Shown here piece after piece: positions 60,201 through 64,000 of a DNA stretch of 64,000 nucleotides (position 1 is its first letter; the number at the start of each line of letters is the position of its first letter). The notes beneath the pieces are model-generated. The model ran no database searches. It was not told the DNA's origin and saw nothing but the letters and a program-made list of their open reading frames with translations. The translations under genes were made by a program, and so were the position numbers. Source of the stretch: Toxoplasma gondii ME49 (taxonomy: Eukaryota; Apicomplexa; Conoidasida; Eucoccidiorida; Sarcocystidae); the NCBI RefSeq assembly GCF_000006565.2, contig NC_031474.1, forward strand, positions 3,941,662 through 4,005,661. The letters run 5' to 3'.

Positions 60201-62091
60201 ATGCACAAATCCTGCATGCACATGCAAACCCTGTCGCTGTCGGCTGGGAGGCTTCAACTGTGGGTGTCTCGACTCTCCCGCGGTGGCGAAAATGACACCT
60301 GACTTTTCAGCGTTGAAGGTACGGTCGGAGTAAGGGGGTATATGGAGGGTCAAAGTGTGTCACAGGCGACGGCGAACTGCGCTCAGACCTTGTCCAAACA
60401 AAGCAGCTGTCGTCGAAGCATAGACTAACCATTGTGCATTCACAGTATTGCCGTCCTTCTGGTGGTCCTGTGGAACTTGGCCTTTCCTCGCAGGCATGGG
60501 CAGAAAGCCAACAGCGCCTTGGAGCGACTGTCTCACTCGTGGTGGTTAACCAAGTCTGCCTAGGTAAGAGAATTCAGAAAGACAAAGGGTGGAAACGCTT
60601 CTCTGTCCTAATGCTCTGCGGTCCAGAATGGTGTCGGTGAAACCGACTCACCAGACAGGAGAGCACCTAGGAGGGTGGGCATAACTCCGATTATGTGAGA
60701 TACAGGAGCGGGAACGCAAGCGACGGTGACCGAGAGCGGCAGTTCTTCTTTCTCTGCCCTGACGCGTGTTTGGGTCCTTCGACGTGCGTCTTGCCGCCTG
60801 CTCTCTGTGCTGAAATCTCTCTGCCAGTTCCCACCTTTCGTCTTTTGCCTTTTTGTAAAGAGACACAGTGACCGAGTTTCGGACCACAGTGACGCCTGGG
60901 GCCGTAAGCGGCGTTTCTGGTGACAGGCCAGTGGGGTTCTCTGTGTTTTTTCCTTCCGTTGTGCATGCTCCACGTCTTCTCTCCAGCTGCCTCAACCGCC
61001 TTTCCTCTCTCTCTTCCGTCACTGCGGTCGCTCCTCGCCCTTCAGGTGCAGTCGCGCTACGAGATGCCGTTAAGCCGGAAAGCCGAGAAGTAGTTTCTCT
61101 CCTACAGTCTCGCTTCGGACTCGAACTGTGGATGTGCACTGGCGACAGCATTCGCACGGCCCTGGCGACAGCGGACGAGGTGGGTCTTTCACGCTCTCGC
61201 GTTGTCGCTGAGGCTCTGCCCTCGACCAAGGTGGCGGTCCTCGAGAAGCTCCGAAAAGCGGATGAAGGTACGCCCGAGGAAGCGTAAGATGTCTCTGCGA
61301 GTGCCTTCAGTACTGTCGCGCTTTGCATTCCACCCTACGTGTTTCTTGTGAGATCGTCTTTTTGTGTGCCACAGGGCAAACACCCCGGCCCGTTGGCATG
61401 GCTGGGGATGGCCTCAACGATGCACCAGCTCTCGCGCATGCTGATCTGTCCATGGCTCTTGGGGCAGGGGCAGATCTTGCCCTCACAGCGGCGGACGTCG
61501 TCATTCTCAAGTCCAGGTAAAAACATGCATCCATCTATCTATATGTATAAAGAGAGAATCATGGTAGTTTGACACTCTTCGTGGTGTAACGTTGTGTAAA
61601 TAAGAGGGGCGAAAGCGATAACGGATGAACAAACGGAGATGGGATGAGATGTGGAGGTGACGGGACGCGGGGCCTCGAGTGCTGTCAATCTGAATGCGCT
61701 GGACTTTTGGGTAGTCGTCAGACAGCTGCACATCGTTCGCATTTTCGACTCGTTGTGTGTGCTGTTATTCACATATATAGGGATCGAGACGCAGGCTCCT
61801 TACTCTCTTTCGTGTGTCTGTATGCGATGTCATCCCAGGATCTCAGATATCGTCGCGTTTCTCGAGCTCTCTCGAGCGGTCCTCTTCACCATTCGCTTGA
61901 GCATCTTGTGGGCATGTATCTTTAACGCTGCTGGCATCCCTCTCGCTGCTGGAGCTTTCTACAAATTCAAAGTCTTCGTCCCTCCCACTCTAGCAGGCGC
62001 AATGATGGCTCTCAGTTCAGTGCTTGTCATCTCCAATGCGCTCATGTTGAGGTCAGCATATTTTAACTATAAACAGCTGTGGGTTTTCTAG
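52530..62091 (+). CDS. CuTP: Copper-transporting P1B-type ATPase
   Basis: Thirteen exons: 52530-52787, 53255-53510, 54212-55383, 55679-57148, 57391-57713, 57995-58194, 58612-58752, 58875-59480, 59834-60318, 60446-60563, 61046-61267, 61375-61516, 61839-62091. Every phase agrees; total 5646 nt, 1881 aa, longer than typical Cu-ATPases because of linkers. Heavy-metal domains: HMA-1 (GMRCGNC, residues 37-43), HMA-2 (GMSCASC, about 172-178) and a third HMA-like fold lacking CxxC (about 400-510). There are eight membrane helices, with CPC in helix 6 (IACPCALG, about 1220). Catalytic motifs: TGES (about 1063), phosphorylated DKTGT (about 1265), SEHP (about 1460), TGDS (about 1707), GDGLND (about 1761). 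Helix 8 has MMALSS. Helix 7 has FNAAGIP where Tyr-Asn is usual. A 230-aa insertion lies between helices 3 and 4. A CxC-rich cluster (about 1598-1621) sits in the nucleotide-binding domain. It exports Cu(I) from the cytosol into an internal compartment or out of the cell. Confidence 0.95.
57213..57250. repeat. (TA)n microsatellite in a CuTP intron
   Basis: TA repeats with CATA/GCATA interruptions, in the intron between the exon ending 57148 and the exon starting 57391. Confidence 0.9.
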
Positions 62092-64000
62092 TCCGTGTTG
62101 TCGTGGTGTCCCACCTTCTTTGTACGGCTTCCCATCTCCTCCCATTCTCTCTTCTGTTTGTTGTCTATCGCTTTCTTCTCTCTGCACGGCTTTTGAGCGA
62201 CATCCGTTATCGTCGGGACTCCGGTACCGGCAAGTTGTCCAAGGCGTCGAGAAAGGTTCCGGTGACGTCTGTCTCTATTGATTGCATTCTTTACTGTGAG
62301 GTGACAAAAGGACACCCCTTGGCATACTCGTTTAAAGCAAACCAAGCCTATCTCTGCAGCCTGCGTAGCAACGCGGTCTAGGATTCGTCTTTTTTCTGCT
62401 TGACTCTCTCGTCAGTGTGCCGTCCTTTCGCGATCGTTGTCCAGCCCTTCGGCCACCCAAGCTCTGCTGGGAGCATCCTTTCTTTCGAAGGAGTTCTTCG
62501 TTTTCCTTTTCTCTCACCAGACGGACCCGGTTTCACCTCGTTCTTTTTCTCGCGTGTTACCCCTCTGTTCTTCGTGCGTTGCGTCCCATTCCCAGTCTGC
62601 GCCGATTGCGGTTTCGCTCTCTGTGTTTACGTTCAGGCGCTTCCGGCCGTCTCTTCTTCCTCGATCGTCTTCCTCGTCTTCTTCGCATTGCCGTTTCCTC
62701 TCGGCTACTTCCTCGTCTCTGCCTCGCCCAGTCTTCTCCTCTATCCACTCTTGGTTTTCGGGGTCCCGAGGCCGTCGCGTCTACCCTGCCGGCGCCCATC
62801 CGCCCAGGGATTCTTTTCTGTGTGCGGCTGCTGCCGACTCCGCAGCGGGCGACACAAACCCGGCGACACTGTGCTCAGGAACCAGAACACGATTGGGGCT
62901 TGCAGCAGATTTCGCCTCTCTCAGAACCCAAGATTGCATGCATCCGCTTGTCAGTCGAGAACACGCAGACGCTTAACTGCAGATACAAGGTTGTTCTATT
63001 CAAGAAGGACGCCCCTGCGTAGCCAAGTCAAGAAGTGCAAACGCGCCCATCACTGCAACTACACTGGCTGTGCCTCTAATGGCTTAACGTATTTGGGTTT
63101 CATGTTGCGGTACACTGCGCACATGGAGACATTTAGGTGGTTTGGTGCCTGCCATCTCGGAGACGTTTGCGTCCTCGGTACGGGTTTGCGTATGCAACGA
63201 CTTACACCACTGACATGCGCGTGTATAGCTATTTCTGCATGTGAGTGTGTGCGCATACGTGCGGGCGAAATGAACAGTCTGGCAGAGGAGGCCTGCATGC
63301 GTTTAATTGGTTTACTTTACTCAACACGGTCGGTAATCGAATCACGGTTTTGAAGCAGGATTCACACCGTGGCTTCAGACACACTCTGTTTCTCACGTGT
63401 GTGCACGGGAAACAGAGAGCAAGAGAGGGAGTTTTGCATCTTTTCCGTTTTTCAGCTATGCTTTTCAAATGCCTATGTCTACATATATATATATATATAT
63501 ATGTATATGTATGTATAGTTATGTGCAAAGCTGCATGTGTATCTGTATTAGCTGCGTGTGTGTATCTGCACGTGCTTGTATTCGTGTCTTTGCTGACACA
63601 TTTGGTTTTTCAATGTGAGCGGGATGGTGGTGGTGATCTTTGTTTCCACCTCGCGCGCCAGCAGCGGAGGAGAGCCGCTGATTTTTGACTTCTTTTTGGC
63701 TCGACCACTGCACGCTTGTGATTTGCGTTTTGTGTCACGCTTTCTGTTGTTTTTGACCGGAAAGGGAATGAACTGCCAAATCCGCTCACCGTGCTTACAT
63801 TTCTAGATCGTGAGGAGACGCGATATTTACCCGCCACAGTCTTTGCGGCTGATCCTCTGTTTTTCAGCCACTAAGCATTCCTTAACCCTTTTGTTCGGCT
63901 GGCAAAAGTACACGCAGATAACACACAAAGGGAGACAGACGTACACAACCTTCTCGGGAGGAACTTGCTCGAGGCAAGGGCGGCACGATAATTAGACGAC
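62092..64000. other. 3' region of CuTP; no gene recognised
   Basis: Pyrimidine-rich DNA (62400-62800) followed by TG-rich spacer. The 317-codon + frame at 62400-63353 is Ser/Phe/Leu-rich low complexity and reads as an artefact. An extra downstream CuTP exon using a TTGAG|GTCAGC donor at 62050 cannot be excluded. A (TA)n tract lies at 63482-63505. Confidence 0.45.
63482..63505. repeat. (TA)n microsatellite
   Basis: A run of TA dinucleotides followed by TGTATATGTATGTATAG, in spacer DNA. Confidence 0.9.

Noticed and set aside
62400..63353. 317-codon + strand frame downstream of CuTP
   Set aside because: Low-complexity Ser/Phe/Pro composition, no recognised feature, and CuTP already ends with a complete helix 8 and a stop.

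Overview
The window looks like nuclear DNA of a tissue-cyst coccidian (Apicomplexa, Sarcocystidae: Toxoplasma gondii or a close relative such as Hammondia or Neospora). The grounds are GC-rich, intron-dense protein genes with GTAAG/GTGAG donors and pyrimidine-rich CAG acceptors, very long Ser/Ala/Glu-rich linkers, (TA)n microsatellites, TGCATGCA words, a CPSF30 (CPSF4) subunit carrying a YTH m6A-reader domain, and a long coccidian-style copper P-type ATPase. No bacterial features, operons, CRISPR arrays or viral genes are seen. I cannot separate the genera from sequence alone.

Layout. 1-4043 (+): 3' part of a chromatin protein with the end of a SET domain, a PHD finger and a Tudor-like module. 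6253-8296 (-): an unrecognised Gly/Tyr/Pro-rich protein in two exons. About 10530-17782 (+): nine exons of a large coiled-coil protein whose C-terminal third is a kinesin-14-like motor domain with decayed P-loop, switch I and switch II. 19386-27981 (-): about 15 exons joining a decayed PARP/ADP-ribosyltransferase-like domain to a CONSTANS-type B-box, a TRIM-type B-box and coiled coil. 31689-34051 (-): an unrecognised two-exon protein. 35540-38928 (+): four exons of CPSF4 (CCCH fingers plus YTH). 42811-46524 (-): a single-exon secreted, multi-helix protein with eleven 56-residue acidic repeats. 52530-62091 (+): 13 exons of a copper-transporting P1B ATPase (CuTP).

Exon joins were made by hand from splice signals and reading phase. 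In the kinesin-like, CPSF4 and CuTP genes every junction keeps phase and the total coding length divides by three, so those models are fairly secure apart from the kinesin start. The 3' end and one middle stretch of the PARP/B-box gene, and everything at 49.3-51.0 kb, are less certain. Exon edges may be off by a base or two.

How the genes work together. There is no operon logic, but several genes act on chromatin or RNA (SET/PHD, CPSF4-YTH) and two proteins look like former enzymes reused as scaffolds or binders (kinesin-like, PARP-like). The block at about 39-52.5 kb is different: it is poor in recognisable genes and holds the repeat-rich secreted protein, as expected for a fast-evolving lineage-specific insertion between two conserved housekeeping genes. 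The most interesting candidates for an undescribed system are the pseudo-kinesin and the PARP-like/B-box fusion.
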